Below are positions 14,807-24,537 of a stretch of DNA of 64,000 nt, one piece after another. This DNA is from Pseudobutyrivibrio sp. UBA1225 (lineage in GTDB: Bacteria; Bacillota; Clostridia; Lachnospirales; Lachnospiraceae). Each line of letters starts with the position of its first letter. Position 1 is the stretch's first letter. The position numbers were made by a program, and so were the translations under genes. The notes beneath the pieces were generated by a model, which was given only the letters and a program-made list of their open reading frames with translations, ran no database searches and had not been told where the DNA came from. The stretch lies in the NCBI GenBank assembly GCA_002309345.1, contig DBWZ01000002.1, positions 1-64,000 on the forward strand, given 5' to 3'.

Positions 14807-16519
14807 ATGGAAAGAACATCAACATCGGTTAAAGTCATACGAATAATAATTTTAATCGGCGTCATTATTTGGGCGGCGGTTACACTTAATACAGGTTTTT
14901 ACGTAGATGAAAACGGACTACTTGTCACATACAAGGGCATCTATCAAGGCCAGCACATGTTTACAGATTCATGGGAATCGCTGCAAACCGGCGGTTTTTT
15001 GGTAAAGCCTTTGATAGCATTATACTATCAAGCTTTTAAGCCATTATTTTTATCTACAGGCATCAATGTTGGATTAGTATTGTATATGCGAATTGCCTAC
15101 ATGGTTCTCAGAGGGTTAGTGGCATTATATCTATACTTTACAATTAAAAGCACTTGCTACGAAGACGGCGCTTTTTTGGCGGCAATCTTCTACTTTATGT
15201 TTGTAGTTACTTGGAAGAATTTCTCTTACAAGTCTATTTGCGAACTTGCAGTTATGATGCTTATTTGCTTCTTGATTCGCTTCCATGCTACCGAAAAGGT
15301 TCGCTATTTCGTATTGGCAGGTATCGTTTGCTGCGTTGCTATTTTAGCTTATCCTACAATGATAATATTAGCTGTTGCTGTGGGTGTATGGCTCATAGTG
15401 CAGATGTATTTTAATCAAATCGGAAACAAGCCACTCATAGCTTTTGTTATAACATGTGTTGTGATTGGCGCTATATTCTTGATTTATCTTCAGTCTACAA
15501 CAGGTGTTTCACAGGCCTTTAGTGAGCTTAAATATTTGGGTGATCAGGATTACGAGCATGGTGCGGCGTATCGTGTGGGATATTTGCTGGGAAGCTATGC
15601 TGCGGTCGCAGTTATTGCCTACATACCAATTGTATGCATCTGCTTGTTCCGCAGAGCAAGATACTTGTCAGATTACACTGAGCATTTGATTCTTACAATC
15701 TATTGGGTTGTGTTCTTCCTGGGTATTTGTCTTGCAAGACCACAGAGCGTATCCAATTCAAGATTTATCTATGCCTGCCTCATTCTGTATTTTTGGTTCC
15801 CTTACTTCGTTCACGAGCGTAGTGAAAACGACTATACAAGAATTGGCGCATACAATAGTGATATTTCGGATGTCAAAGGTGTACTTTGGCCAATCTTCAT
15901 AGTATCATCTGCGACACAGTTTGTATGGATTCTTTCAACTAATCAGGATATATCTGTGCCAGGTCACATGGCCGTTTTCGTAGTGATTGCGGATATACTT
16001 GTAATGACAGATGATGAGAAATACATGCGGGGTCTCAACTACATCATCGTTGCAATAGCTGCTTTCTTCATGGGCTTCTGGGTTCCAGAGGGCAACGGAG
16101 GCTACGCGGATGTAACACAAAAGCGTTGGATAGTTGTCCAGGGCGAGCTCAAGGGAATCGCACTTTTACCAGATGATTACGATAGAAACGAAGCAATCTA
16201 CAATATGCTTTCGGAAAATGTTGGCCCGGAGGACAAGCTTTTGGTGGCATTCGGAAGCAACAGTACAGGCTATTTAAATACAGTTGGGCAGATGGGCACT
16301 TATTCTGTGTATGCCCGCACCCAAAAGAATACAAAGCTTTTAGATTTTTACCAGCTACATCCTGAGCGTCAGGCCGATTATTTGTTGATTGATCAGGCAA
16401 ACAGCAAATACGAAGATTTTGTAGCAGGTGAAACTGGCCAATATCTGCTTGAAACCTATACTGAAGAGGTGGCAAGTCAAGGTGATTTGGTACTTCTCAA
16501 GCGAGGAGACGCTAATTAA
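14807..16519 (+). CDS. Polytopic membrane protein, GT-C-like glycosyltransferase candidate
   Basis: 570 residues with a hydrophobic first helix at residues 10-28, followed by the acidic extracytoplasmic segment NTGFYVDENGLLVTYKG, then about ten or more helices (for example residues 93-112, 121-140, 166-195, 205-222). A soluble C-terminal tail of about 130 residues follows. An acidic pair just after TM1 and a periplasmic C-terminal domain are the hallmark layout of GT-C enzymes that use polyprenyl-phosphate sugars, but no named family is evident. Its TAA overlaps the ATG of the next gene by one base, so the two are coupled. It probably adds a side-branch sugar outside the membrane; this is inference. 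Confidence 0.6.
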   Translation: MERTSTSVKVIRIIILIGVIIWAAVTLNTGFYVDENGLLVTYKGIYQGQHMFTDSWESLQTGGFLVKPLIALYYQAFKPLFLSTGINVGLVLYMRIAYMVLRGLVALYLYFTIKSTCYEDGAFLAAIFYFMFVVTWKNFSYKSICELAVMMLICFLIRFHATEKVRYFVLAGIVCCVAILAYPTMIILAVAVGVWLIVQMYFNQIGNKPLIAFVITCVVIGAIFLIYLQSTTGVSQAFSELKYLGDQDYEHGAAYRVGYLLGSYAAVAVIAYIPIVCICLFRRARYLSDYTEHLILTIYWVVFFLGICLARPQSVSNSRFIYACLILYFWFPYFVHERSENDYTRIGAYNSDISDVKGVLWPIFIVSSATQFVWILSTNQDISVPGHMAVFVVIADILVMTDDEKYMRGLNYIIVAIAAFFMGFWVPEGNGGYADVTQKRWIVVQGELKGIALLPDDYDRNEAIYNMLSENVGPEDKLLVAFGSNSTGYLNTVGQMGTYSVYARTQKNTKLLDFYQLHPERQADYLLIDQANSKYEDFVAGETGQYLLETYTEEVASQGDLVLLKRGDAN

Positions 16520-18285
16520 TGTTTAAAAGATTAGACAAAAAGAAAATATGCATTATATTAGGGCTGGCGGCGATTATCATCGTTGCTAGCCTTCCTGCGT
16601 TTCGCGGGGGAATATATACTGGCCACGACCTAAAATTTCACTTGGGACGAATTCAGGCGATCGCCGAGGAGCTACGGGGCGGTCAATTTCCAGTTCGATA
16701 TGAGTCAGGCGCTTGGTACGGTCATGGATATGTAAGTACCAGCTTCTATGGAAACATTTTTTTGTACATACCAGCTTTGTTGTTTATGGCGGGGGTGCCA
16801 GTTTGGAAGGCCTATAACATATATGTGATTCTAGTAAATCTTGCGACCGTTCTGGTGGGATACTACAGCTTTAAGGGGATTTTTAAATCTAGTGTTTGGT
16901 CGATTATTGCTACAACGATTTATACCTTGTCTGGCTATAGACTATCAAACCTCTATGTGCGAACATCCTTAGGTGAGTACACAGCTATGATTTTTGTGCC
17001 GCTGATAGTGTACGGTGTTTACAGAATCTACAGCGGAACAGAGGATTTGCAGAACAATTCATCTTCTAGCAAGGATGGTTTAAAAAGGAACTCCATTAGT
17101 GCAAGATTGAGTCTATGTATGCCTTTGATTATTGGCGTAACAGGCATCATCGAAAGCCACATCCTTACAACTGAAATCGTGGCTGGATTTATTTTCTTGT
17201 TTGCTTTGCTTAATTTCAAGCGTACAATTGCGGTTATAAGGGAATTGATATTATCTCTTGTATCAATTCTTGGAATCAACGCTTTTTTCGTTGTTCCATT
17301 CGTTGATTCTTATAGCTCGTTAAAACTTTATATCAACAGGGCAATGACACAGACTAGCATCCGCGGAGCCGGACTTTACCTAAGTCAGATTTTTGGGCCG
17401 ATAACCATTGGACGAGGCAGCAACGCCGAGGATTGGTCTACTACAAACGAAGGCTTCTTAAACATCGGTTTGTTGCCAGTGTTATGCTTTATAGTTATCG
17501 TATTTACGTTAATATATGTGTATGTTAAAAAGAGTGATTGGTTCCCAACAGAAACAGCAAAGCTCAAGTACAAGTGGGCGATGACAGCCTTTGGTTTTGC
17601 GATTTTGGCAGGCTGGATGTCATCTGTGTATTTCCCTTGGCATGTCTTTGCCGGAGAGGGAGCTGTTGACAAGCTGATGAGTTCTGTGCAGTACCCTTGG
17701 CGATATAGCATGTTCCAGACCTTGTTTGTCATAATCGCCGGTGTGCATTGCCTTAAGTTGCTTGAGACAAGAAATTCCGACAGAACTAGCGGCAAGATTA
17801 TTGAATTCCAAAATATCAAGCGAATCAGCCGATTTGCCTTTATTACCCTAGGAATCACAGCAGTCATAGCAATAGGAACCACAGGTGTTTTTGACTACAC
17901 TTTATCCTATGGTAACATTACAGTAAGCGATGCTGAGGCTCCTGAGGATTGGGCTGATTTCCTCTATTTGCCTGTGGGCACAGAGCTTGGATTGCTTTCA
18001 AACACTGAGCCAATTATAGAGGCTGATGCATCAGGGGATACGTTTACATTTACCTTGCCTGTTCTTGCTTACAATTACATCCATGTCTACGGCGAAGTTG
18101 GCAAAGAGCTTGATTGGGAGATCGGTGACAATAACTGTATCCGCGTCGAGTCGCAAACCAAAGATGCCCAGTTTTCAACCCAGTTTATTGAACCAGACAG
18201 TTGGCGAGTGAGTGAAGCAATAAGTGTGGGTTCAATCATACTCATTTGTGTGTTATATTTTAAGAGAACCAAAAAAAGGGACTAA
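16519..18285 (+). CDS. Polytopic membrane protein with GT-C-like N-terminus (PTPS-related/YfhO-like)
   Basis: 588 residues. TM1 (about 10-28) is followed by YTGHDLKFHLGRIQAIAEEL, the 'HD..FHL.Ri' motif of the large membrane proteins annotated as 6-pyruvoyl-tetrahydropterin-synthase-related or YfhO-like. The Asp after TM1 corresponds to the catalytic-type acid of GT-C enzymes. About twelve hydrophobic helices follow, then a beta-rich C-terminal ectodomain (about residues 455-565) and a final helix before the RTKKRD stop-transfer end. The annotation as a pterin synthase relative is misleading; a role in extracytoplasmic glycosyl transfer is more likely. It overlaps the preceding gene by one base. 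Confidence 0.62.
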   Translation: MFKRLDKKKICIILGLAAIIIVASLPAFRGGIYTGHDLKFHLGRIQAIAEELRGGQFPVRYESGAWYGHGYVSTSFYGNIFLYIPALLFMAGVPVWKAYNIYVILVNLATVLVGYYSFKGIFKSSVWSIIATTIYTLSGYRLSNLYVRTSLGEYTAMIFVPLIVYGVYRIYSGTEDLQNNSSSSKDGLKRNSISARLSLCMPLIIGVTGIIESHILTTEIVAGFIFLFALLNFKRTIAVIRELILSLVSILGINAFFVVPFVDSYSSLKLYINRAMTQTSIRGAGLYLSQIFGPITIGRGSNAEDWSTTNEGFLNIGLLPVLCFIVIVFTLIYVYVKKSDWFPTETAKLKYKWAMTAFGFAILAGWMSSVYFPWHVFAGEGAVDKLMSSVQYPWRYSMFQTLFVIIAGVHCLKLLETRNSDRTSGKIIEFQNIKRISRFAFITLGITAVIAIGTTGVFDYTLSYGNITVSDAEAPEDWADFLYLPVGTELGLLSNTEPIIEADASGDTFTFTLPVLAYNYIHVYGEVGKELDWEIGDNNCIRVESQTKDAQFSTQFIEPDSWRVSEAISVGSIILICVLYFKRTKKRD

Positions 18286-18318
18286 ACATATTATTGTGGA
18301 TTGGGAGTAAGTTAAACT

Positions 18319-18609
18319 ATGGCCAAATTAAACGTAATGTCCGCAGAAGAAATTATTAAGAGAGTTACTGATATTGCTCATAAGTACAATGTGAAGCGAT
18401 TAGATTTATTTGGTTCTTTTGCTTTAGGAAAGCAAACTGAAAGAAGTGATATTGATTTCATAGTATATGGATGTGAAGACATCAATGCATTTGAGGAAGA
18501 AATAGATCAGATTCCTACACTCAGAAAGATAGATATTTTTAATTATGATGAAGTTTGTAGTGAATATCTAAGAGAGGATATGGATAAATATGGAAAGCAA
18601 ATATATTAA
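18319..18609 (+). CDS. Minimal nucleotidyltransferase (MNT/MntA-like)
   Basis: 96 residues, the standard size of minimal nucleotidyltransferases. The active site reads LDLFGSFALGKQTERSDIDFIVYG (residues 29-52), that is GSx10DxD, with a third carboxylate likely at DIFNYDE (about residue 75). MNT proteins usually pair with a HEPN toxin; MntA inactivates the HEPN RNase by AMPylation. No HEPN gene lies on either side: upstream is a membrane protein, downstream a convergent gene beyond a terminator. It may be an orphan antitoxin or act on another partner. Ribosome site GGGAG is 11 nt upstream. Confidence 0.8.
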   Translation: MAKLNVMSAEEIIKRVTDIAHKYNVKRLDLFGSFALGKQTERSDIDFIVYGCEDINAFEEEIDQIPTLRKIDIFNYDEVCSEYLREDMDKYGKQIY

Positions 18610-18639
18610 ACGGGTACCTCGTCCGAGGTACCCGTTTAA
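18606..18639. terminator. Bidirectional terminator between convergent genes
   Basis: A near-perfect GC-containing palindrome, TTAAACGGGTACCTC (18606-18620), GTCC loop, GAGGTACCCGTTTAA (18625-18639), begins inside the MNT stop codon. It has A-rich and T-rich ends that suit termination in both directions, serving the MNT gene on + and the 18648-19874 gene on -. Confidence 0.9.
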
Positions 18640-18647
18640 TAATATAA

Positions 18648-19874
18648 TCAGAAGTGTTCATTATTAATGAGTGCTTTGCTAAGGATGTACATGTATCCCG
18701 CATAAAGTGCTAAGTTGATTACTGCCAGCAGCCACTCATTTGGGGTGTTGTTGAAAAGGAATCCGCCGTAGGTTGTAAGTGATAGGCAGATAAGTCCGAT
18801 TGCAAGTGGTGCTGTTTTGATAACCATAAACGCAATTGCGATAGCCATGATCTCATAGCAGAATCCGTAGCGCTCGTGCATTGCTGGCAAGAAAAAGATG
18901 GTTGTATAGGTCATCAAAAACGCCATTATAAGAATGTTTTGCTTGGTAAACTGTACTCTATGGCGAATCCATGAGAATACGAGCATACCAAGAATCACAA
19001 CTGTAAACGCCATGGCTGCGTGCTTTAGAATACCATAGGCATCTAGACCTGCATAATCCGGATTGTTAGCAAGCAGCACATTTACTGGATTAGTTCCATC
19101 GGAAAGTATCCTCCAGAAAGTAGGATATCCGTTTGAAAGAGACTGATGCAAACTTGTGTTGTCAGTGTATATGTGAATCATCTCGCTGATGGTGCGTCCC
19201 TGTACCAAGGAAGGAAGACTGAGTAAAGTCATCATTGCTGGGATGATTGCAAAGTATAAAATGCTGTATCTGCGCTTGTAGAAATAGTAGAACAAGAAAA
19301 ATGGAAGCGCAAACACTGCTTGGAATTTGAAAGCAAAAGCAATTCCATAAAAGACAAAAGCTCTAGCGTACCTTTCCTTTGTTAAGTAGATTAAAGCAAG
19401 AATCACCCAGAAAGAATAAATCGAATCACATTGAGCCCAAGCTGCGGAATTCATAAATACAACCGGCGAGCACGCTGTCAATACGAAAGCGATAAGGGCT
19501 TTTTCAGCCTTGTGAGCGTTTGTGATATCAAAAACAGTGTAAGCGACCGCCCCAGCCAAGAGATAATCAAAAATAACACTCAAAATCTTGTAAGCGTAAA
19601 GAGACTTGATTGGAAGGTAAGTCATAATTGAAATGAAAAATTGGTAAGTGAAGCTGTAGTTGAGCCCCTCAACAGGTTTGCCAAGACCGAGTATTCCTCC
19701 GTTTGACTTGATAGCCTCGTACCAAGGGATTAGGCATTGAACTGCATCAGAAGTGACAACATCCTTCAACATTAATCTGATGATGATGCTCACTATAAAA
19801 GCTGCTCCAAATACGATTGGAAAGATGTGATCTGACATCCATTTTAATGCTTTTTCTTCAAATTTAAAAATCAT
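18648..19874 (-). CDS. GT-C-like polyprenol-phosphate sugar transferase (PIG-M/ALG-like), membrane protein
   Basis: 408 residues, the only minus-strand gene. AGGTG lies 6 nt upstream of its ATG. TM1 (about residues 17-36) is followed by LKDVVTSDAVQCLIPWYEAI, with acidic residues in the first outer loop, and by ILGLGKPVEGLNYS. About ten helices follow. NSAAWAQCDSIYSFWVI at about residue 146 (W.Q.D) is typical of DUF2029/GT87-type and PIG-M-like mannosyltransferases, as is AFKFQAVFALPFFLFYYF. It probably transfers a sugar from polyprenyl phosphate to a polymer or protein outside the cell. Its opposite orientation indicates independent control from the intergenic region 19875-20102. Confidence 0.72.
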   Translation of the reverse strand: MIFKFEEKALKWMSDHIFPIVFGAAFIVSIIIRLMLKDVVTSDAVQCLIPWYEAIKSNGGILGLGKPVEGLNYSFTYQFFISIMTYLPIKSLYAYKILSVIFDYLLAGAVAYTVFDITNAHKAEKALIAFVLTACSPVVFMNSAAWAQCDSIYSFWVILALIYLTKERYARAFVFYGIAFAFKFQAVFALPFFLFYYFYKRRYSILYFAIIPAMMTLLSLPSLVQGRTISEMIHIYTDNTSLHQSLSNGYPTFWRILSDGTNPVNVLLANNPDYAGLDAYGILKHAAMAFTVVILGMLVFSWIRHRVQFTKQNILIMAFLMTYTTIFFLPAMHERYGFCYEIMAIAIAFMVIKTAPLAIGLICLSLTTYGGFLFNNTPNEWLLAVINLALYAGYMYILSKALINNEHF

Positions 19875-19891
19875 GTTTACACCTCATATTT

Positions 19892-19920
19892 TTGCTATGA
19901 ATATAGGATTATGCTATAAT
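19892..19920 (+). promoter_or_regulatory. Candidate sigma-A promoter for the 20103 gene
   Basis: TTGCTA (19892-19897), 17 nt, then TATAAT (19915-19920) preceded by TGC, an extended -10. It points toward the DUF6056 gene at 20103, leaving a leader of roughly 170 nt. The region is AT-rich, so chance occurrence is possible. The divergent gene must have its own promoter in the same 228-nt gap. Confidence 0.42.
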
Positions 19921-20102
19921 CTTTGTGATATTTTGAGCCTTTGGATAAATCCAAAATACAAATACCTATAACATTATATATAAAAATTTATAGGTTTAAA
20001 AGATATTGAATTAGTTAGAATCATAAAATAAGAAAATTTCAATAGACATATTCTTGGAAAAAGAATTTTCAATACCAAAAAATAATACATAGGAGCACAC
20101 AC

Positions 20103-21632
20103 ATGACAACTTGGATTAAGAAACATAAAGCGTTACTTATATTTGCTATTTTATATTTACTTTTGTTTATTCCAAACTATTATGCGATATACTATTCAGT
20201 TCCGGCAAGTGACGATTTTGCTATGTCCTTAGGCAGGGAAGCCTACGGCAACATGTTCAAGGAGTTTTTCGCAGCTATTCCATATTATTGGAGTAAGCGC
20301 GGTGGCACAATGTTTTCGTTTTTGAGCGAATTCATTTTCAATCCGCTTAATCTGCATCGTCATTTGGGGCATTGCTACGGAATCTATATGATTATCGCCT
20401 TTACGTTATGCATGGCTGCAATTTTGTACGGAACAAAGCAGGTTGTTAAGTACATGCAGCAGGCAGAAAACGATAATAAAAGTGCAAATATCATGGCCTC
20501 TGTAGCTACTTTTGTAACTGCAGTTATGCTGATTGAAAACTTCTACTATGTCGAGACCTACAACTGGTACGTCGGTATGATGGCATACGCGGTTCCGGTG
20601 GCATGCATGTTTTTGACATTTGGTTTTATCGTGCGATATGCAAACACAGGTGCTCAAAAGTACTACGTTGGTATGACAATCTGCGGAATCATTGCCGCCA
20701 ATACAACCACATTAGATGTGCCACTTGGCATTTTCTTCCTCTATATAGTGTTTTTCAAGAAGGGATTCAAGGATCACAGCAAGGGCTTAGTCAAGGATTA
20801 TCTGCCACTTGTTTTGTACGTGCTAACAGGTGTTGTTACAGTGCTTGCACCGGGCAACTTTGTTAGACAGGGACAGTATGCGCCACCAAGCCTATCGGCT
20901 TCACTTCGTGTGACTCTAGCAGATATCAAGGAATTTGGTGTGGCAATTATCAAAGATAGACCACTGACCTTGATAGTTTTGGCAGTTTTGGTTTTAGTTG
21001 GATTTGCTTCAAACTCCAAAGCACACAAGAAGCCTGGCAACTTGATTATGTTTGCGATAGCATCTGTGGCTGCATGGTTTGGAAGTATACTTCCTTATGT
21101 TTATGGCCGAGGAAAGACAGGTGTCGGACTTGATGTGCGAATCCAATATGTGCTCGACTATTTGATAGAGATTTCACTGTGTGTGGGATTTTTCATGCTA
21201 GGACAGTGGATTGCGTTCTTTATCAAAAAGGATTTGGAGAAAATTGGATATTTTGCAGCAACAGCGGTAGCTGTACTTGGAGCAGCAGCCCTTATTGTGA
21301 CAGGACGCCATCAGACTACTGTCTCATACGAGATTTATGCAAAGAGTTCAGAAATCGTTAATAGCTACGCTCTTTGGGATGGAATCTTGACTGAGATTGA
21401 AAATAGCTCTGAGGATGATGTTGTTATAAATCGAACACAAGAGGACATAGATAAATGTCCATGGAATAGATACTTCTTGTATTCGGGAATGGAGCCACCG
21501 GTTTACGTAGGCGGCGAGGAAGGCGAGATTTATGCGGTGCCGCTAGATGCTTTCTACGATGCCAAGGTGATTTTGCCAAACGTTTATTACAAGAAGAAAT
21601 CGATAATAGTTAATTATCCTAAGAAATTCTAA
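20103..21632 (+). CDS. DUF6056-type polytopic membrane protein, GT-C-like (copy 1)
   Basis: 509 residues. ATG follows ATAGGAGC. TM1 (about 10-30) leads to AIYYSVPASDDFAMSLG, where the SDD sits just outside the first helix as in GT-C transferases. About ten to twelve helices follow, with conserved landmarks ETYNWYVGMMAYAVP (about residue 152) and TVLAPGNFVRQG (about residue 250), both also found in the 61504 protein and in altered form in the 27164 protein. The C-terminal tail of about 110 residues is soluble and probably external. DUF6056 proteins have no established biochemical role that I know of. The position immediately before a GtrB-like GT2 supports a GtrC-like transferase. Confidence 0.75.
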   Translation: MTTWIKKHKALLIFAILYLLLFIPNYYAIYYSVPASDDFAMSLGREAYGNMFKEFFAAIPYYWSKRGGTMFSFLSEFIFNPLNLHRHLGHCYGIYMIIAFTLCMAAILYGTKQVVKYMQQAENDNKSANIMASVATFVTAVMLIENFYYVETYNWYVGMMAYAVPVACMFLTFGFIVRYANTGAQKYYVGMTICGIIAANTTTLDVPLGIFFLYIVFFKKGFKDHSKGLVKDYLPLVLYVLTGVVTVLAPGNFVRQGQYAPPSLSASLRVTLADIKEFGVAIIKDRPLTLIVLAVLVLVGFASNSKAHKKPGNLIMFAIASVAAWFGSILPYVYGRGKTGVGLDVRIQYVLDYLIEISLCVGFFMLGQWIAFFIKKDLEKIGYFAATAVAVLGAAALIVTGRHQTTVSYEIYAKSSEIVNSYALWDGILTEIENSSEDDVVINRTQEDIDKCPWNRYFLYSGMEPPVYVGGEEGEIYAVPLDAFYDAKVILPNVYYKKKSIIVNYPKKF

Positions 21633-21725
21633 ATAAACAGGTGATAGTAAGGATTAAAATCAAAAACTATATCAGAGTATTCTTTTAGAAGATTAGATAA
21701 TCTAATAATATGAGAGGTTAAGAGC

Positions 21726-22655
21726 TTGAAGAAATTACTTTCAATTGTGGTGCCTTGCTACAACGAAGAAGAGGCAACACCAATCTTTTACAAAACTGTA
21801 CACGAGATAGAAAGCCAGCTTACTACCGTAGATTTAGAGTTCGTCTTTGTGGATGATGGCTCCAGAGATGGCACACTTTCTGTGCTTCGAGAGTTGCATG
21901 CCAAGGATGAGCGAGTTCATTACGTTTCATTTTCTAGAAACTTTGGCAAGGAGGCTGGTATCTATGCTGGCCTTGAAAAGGCAAAGGGTGATTACGTTGT
22001 AATTATGGATGTTGACTTACAAGATCCGCCGGCACTTTTGCCTGAAATGGTGAGCTACCTGAATTCAGGAGAATTCGAGTGTGTGGCAACTAGGCGTGTA
22101 GATAGAAAGGGCGAGCCACCAATTCGCTCTTGGTTCGCTCGCAAGTTCTACAAGCTTATGAATAAAATCAGCAACACAGATGTGGTTGATGGAGCCCGGG
22201 ACTATCAGATGATGACTCGCAAGGTGGTGGATGCAATCCTTCGAATGGGCGAGTACAACCGCTTCAGCAAAGGCATCTTTGGTTGGGTTGGATTCAAGCG
22301 CAAGTGGCTTGAGTTTGAAAACGTAGAGCGAATAGCTGGCGAGACAAAGTGGTCTTTTTGGAAGCTTTTCATATATGCAATCGATGGCATTATGGCTTTT
22401 AGTACTGCGCCGCTTACACTAGCTTCTGTATTTGGTCTTATCATGTGTATAACAGCATTTATTTTTATCGTATTTACGATAGTTAGAAAGCTGGTGTTTG
22501 GAGATCAAACATCTGGTTGGCCTTCACTGGTTTGTATAATTTTGTTGGTGTCAGGAATTCAGATGTTCTGTCTTGGAATACAAGGGCAGTACATGGCAAA
22601 GATGTATCTTGAGACCAAAAAGCGACCAATATATTTGGTGCAGGAAGAGGAGTAG
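21726..22655 (+). CDS. GtrB-like polyprenyl-phosphate glycosyltransferase (GT2)
   Basis: 309 residues starting at TTG 21726 with GAGAGG 7 nt upstream; no in-frame ATG precedes it, and the family start K-K-L-L-S-I-V-V-P-C-Y-N-E-E-E begins immediately. VDDGSRDGT at about residue 43 and IMDVDLQDPP at about residue 97 (DxDLQDPP) are textbook GtrB/DPM1 motifs. SKGIFGWVGF at about residue 181 is also typical. Two C-terminal helices lie at about 230-255 and 265-290. It loads a sugar on undecaprenyl phosphate at the inner face. It lies between a DUF6056 gene and another membrane-protein gene (start 1 nt after its stop), its likely partners for extracytoplasmic transfer. Confidence 0.92.
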   Translation: MKKLLSIVVPCYNEEEATPIFYKTVHEIESQLTTVDLEFVFVDDGSRDGTLSVLRELHAKDERVHYVSFSRNFGKEAGIYAGLEKAKGDYVVIMDVDLQDPPALLPEMVSYLNSGEFECVATRRVDRKGEPPIRSWFARKFYKLMNKISNTDVVDGARDYQMMTRKVVDAILRMGEYNRFSKGIFGWVGFKRKWLEFENVERIAGETKWSFWKLFIYAIDGIMAFSTAPLTLASVFGLIMCITAFIFIVFTIVRKLVFGDQTSGWPSLVCIILLVSGIQMFCLGIQGQYMAKMYLETKKRPIYLVQEEE

Positions 22656-22656
22656 A

Positions 22657-24393
22657 ATGAGAAATAAAAAATCATGGCTTGCTGGTTTTGTAATTACAGC
22701 TGTATGCTTGGTTTTGTTGTGGCGTATTTGTCCAATATGTTTTCAGAATAACGACGACAAGGTACTGATGTATCTTACAGCTGGCTATACAACAGGCGTA
22801 CCAGAGATTGGCACAATATTTGGAAGCTTTTATTATTATGGAGTGATAGGTTTATTCTATCGTATATACGATGGGATAGCTTGGTATACAATCTTTGAAT
22901 TATTGGTAGTTGCAGTTAGTCTTTGGATTATCTGCACTAGTCTTATAAATTCAACTGAAAGGAATGGCAAATTAGGTGCCATTCTTTTTGTCGTATTATT
23001 CCTGTTTAGTTTTATGCATTTTTCTACGGCGCTACAGTACACTGCAACTGCAGGACTTGCTGCGGGAGCCGGAGTAGCAAGCCTTGTTGCATATGCAGAT
23101 GTGAAGGATGAGAAAGAGCACAAACGTAATATCGGCTGTAATTTTGTGGTTGCGGTGATAATGCTTGTGGTTGCTTATGGCATCAGAAAGCAATTTGGTT
23201 TAGTGGGCTTTGCTGCAGCATTAATCGTACTTTTTTTTGAATATTTTGGTGAAAACAAAAAGCAGGTAATCAAAAAGACAATTATACTTGTGGTGGCAAT
23301 GGCTGTTGCGTATGGCAGCAATGCTATCTATGAACATGCATCTGGTATAGCAGATTTCCAAGAGTATTATGACCAGGCTGGCACATGGATTGATTATCCT
23401 CACTTGCAGTATAAGTATGATACAAGCGGAGTATATGAATCTGCCGGTTGGGATGAATCATTATATAACGTGGCAAGCTCATGGTTTTTCATGGATGAAA
23501 ACTGCAACACCAACAGCTTTAAAACGATAGTTGATTCGTATGATATTAATAACCTAAGTATCGAGGGACACCTGAAGGCGGCCTATGGTTTGTTGGTACC
23601 AAATGGAATTATTAACACCCAGGTGATTATATGGATAGTGATGCTAATATTTATCAATATCCCTTGGTTTAAAAACAATCATATAAGAAAAGTGACAACA
23701 AAAGACAATAATATTGAAAAAGAAACTGGTTCAAATAAGGGGATTGCTGGTTTAGACATTCTCACACTAGATGGATTATTTGGTATGTTTGCGTTAATCT
23801 CACTCTACTTTTTATATCAGGCTCGATTTCCAATGCGTGCATATCAGGCGTTAGTGTTTATTTTTTTTGTGCCATCTGCGGTTATCATGGCAAGATACTT
23901 ATTTGAAAATAAAGCCCCAATAGTTGCGGCTATTGTCATCATTTGCGGAGTCGGCTTCATCTTGCCGGATTCTATCATGGTCAAGAAAACCTACAATTTC
24001 ACCAACGATCCAAATGTAAAAGCTGTTGTGGCTCAGGTGACAGGGATGGAGACCTATGCAGTAGAACATCCAAATAACATGTACATACACGACCCCGATT
24101 TATCGGAGCCAGCTGCACCTTTTGGTGTTTTTAGGGGAGGAGTTCCCAAAAACGTTGTTCCATGGGGCAGTTGGACCTACAATTCGCCAATGTATTGGAA
24201 GCAAATAAAGGCAAATAGTTTTGAAACCTTGTACAGCGACGATTTCTTTAGTGGTCGAGTATATTTTTGCGGTCGCGAGATTTCAAATCCTCTCTGCGAC
24301 TACATCAAAGCCAGATATCCAGATGCCACTGTTGAGATGGTAGATGAGGTTGGCGGAATAAAGGTCTATCAGTTCCAAAATGGCACAGATTAG
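22657..24393 (+). CDS. Polytopic membrane protein, GT-C-like candidate
   Basis: 578 residues from ATG 22657, preceded by GAAGAGGAG and one base after the GT2 stop; a longer in-frame ORF beginning at 22573 overlaps the GT2 gene and is rejected. TM1 (about 8-26) is followed by NNDDKVLMYLTAGYTTGVPE, an outer-loop acidic motif (NDD), then roughly ten helices. The C-terminal tail of about 110 residues (MYIHDPDLSEPAAPFGVFRGG) looks external. It resembles DUF6056 proteins in layout but I cannot place it in that family. Tight coupling with the GtrB-like gene suggests that it uses the polyprenyl-linked sugar made by that enzyme. Confidence 0.58.
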   Translation: MRNKKSWLAGFVITAVCLVLLWRICPICFQNNDDKVLMYLTAGYTTGVPEIGTIFGSFYYYGVIGLFYRIYDGIAWYTIFELLVVAVSLWIICTSLINSTERNGKLGAILFVVLFLFSFMHFSTALQYTATAGLAAGAGVASLVAYADVKDEKEHKRNIGCNFVVAVIMLVVAYGIRKQFGLVGFAAALIVLFFEYFGENKKQVIKKTIILVVAMAVAYGSNAIYEHASGIADFQEYYDQAGTWIDYPHLQYKYDTSGVYESAGWDESLYNVASSWFFMDENCNTNSFKTIVDSYDINNLSIEGHLKAAYGLLVPNGIINTQVIIWIVMLIFINIPWFKNNHIRKVTTKDNNIEKETGSNKGIAGLDILTLDGLFGMFALISLYFLYQARFPMRAYQALVFIFFVPSAVIMARYLFENKAPIVAAIVIICGVGFILPDSIMVKKTYNFTNDPNVKAVVAQVTGMETYAVEHPNNMYIHDPDLSEPAAPFGVFRGGVPKNVVPWGSWTYNSPMYWKQIKANSFETLYSDDFFSGRVYFCGREISNPLCDYIKARYPDATVEMVDEVGGIKVYQFQNGTD

Positions 24394-24537
24394 CAAATAA
24401 AAAGCCTATAAGAGCAAATTATTTGGCGAATCATTCTAAAAAACATACTGTACAATAGAATTTGCTGTAATATTTGGCTATAATAATAAATGATGTCTTT
24501 CTAGGCGATTTTTTACGAACAACTAAAGGAGCAAAAT

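Noticed and set aside
16519..18285. 6-pyruvoyl-tetrahydropterin synthase
   Set aside because: The protein is a large polytopic membrane protein with a GT-C-like first loop; the pterin-synthase name is inherited from a loosely named family.
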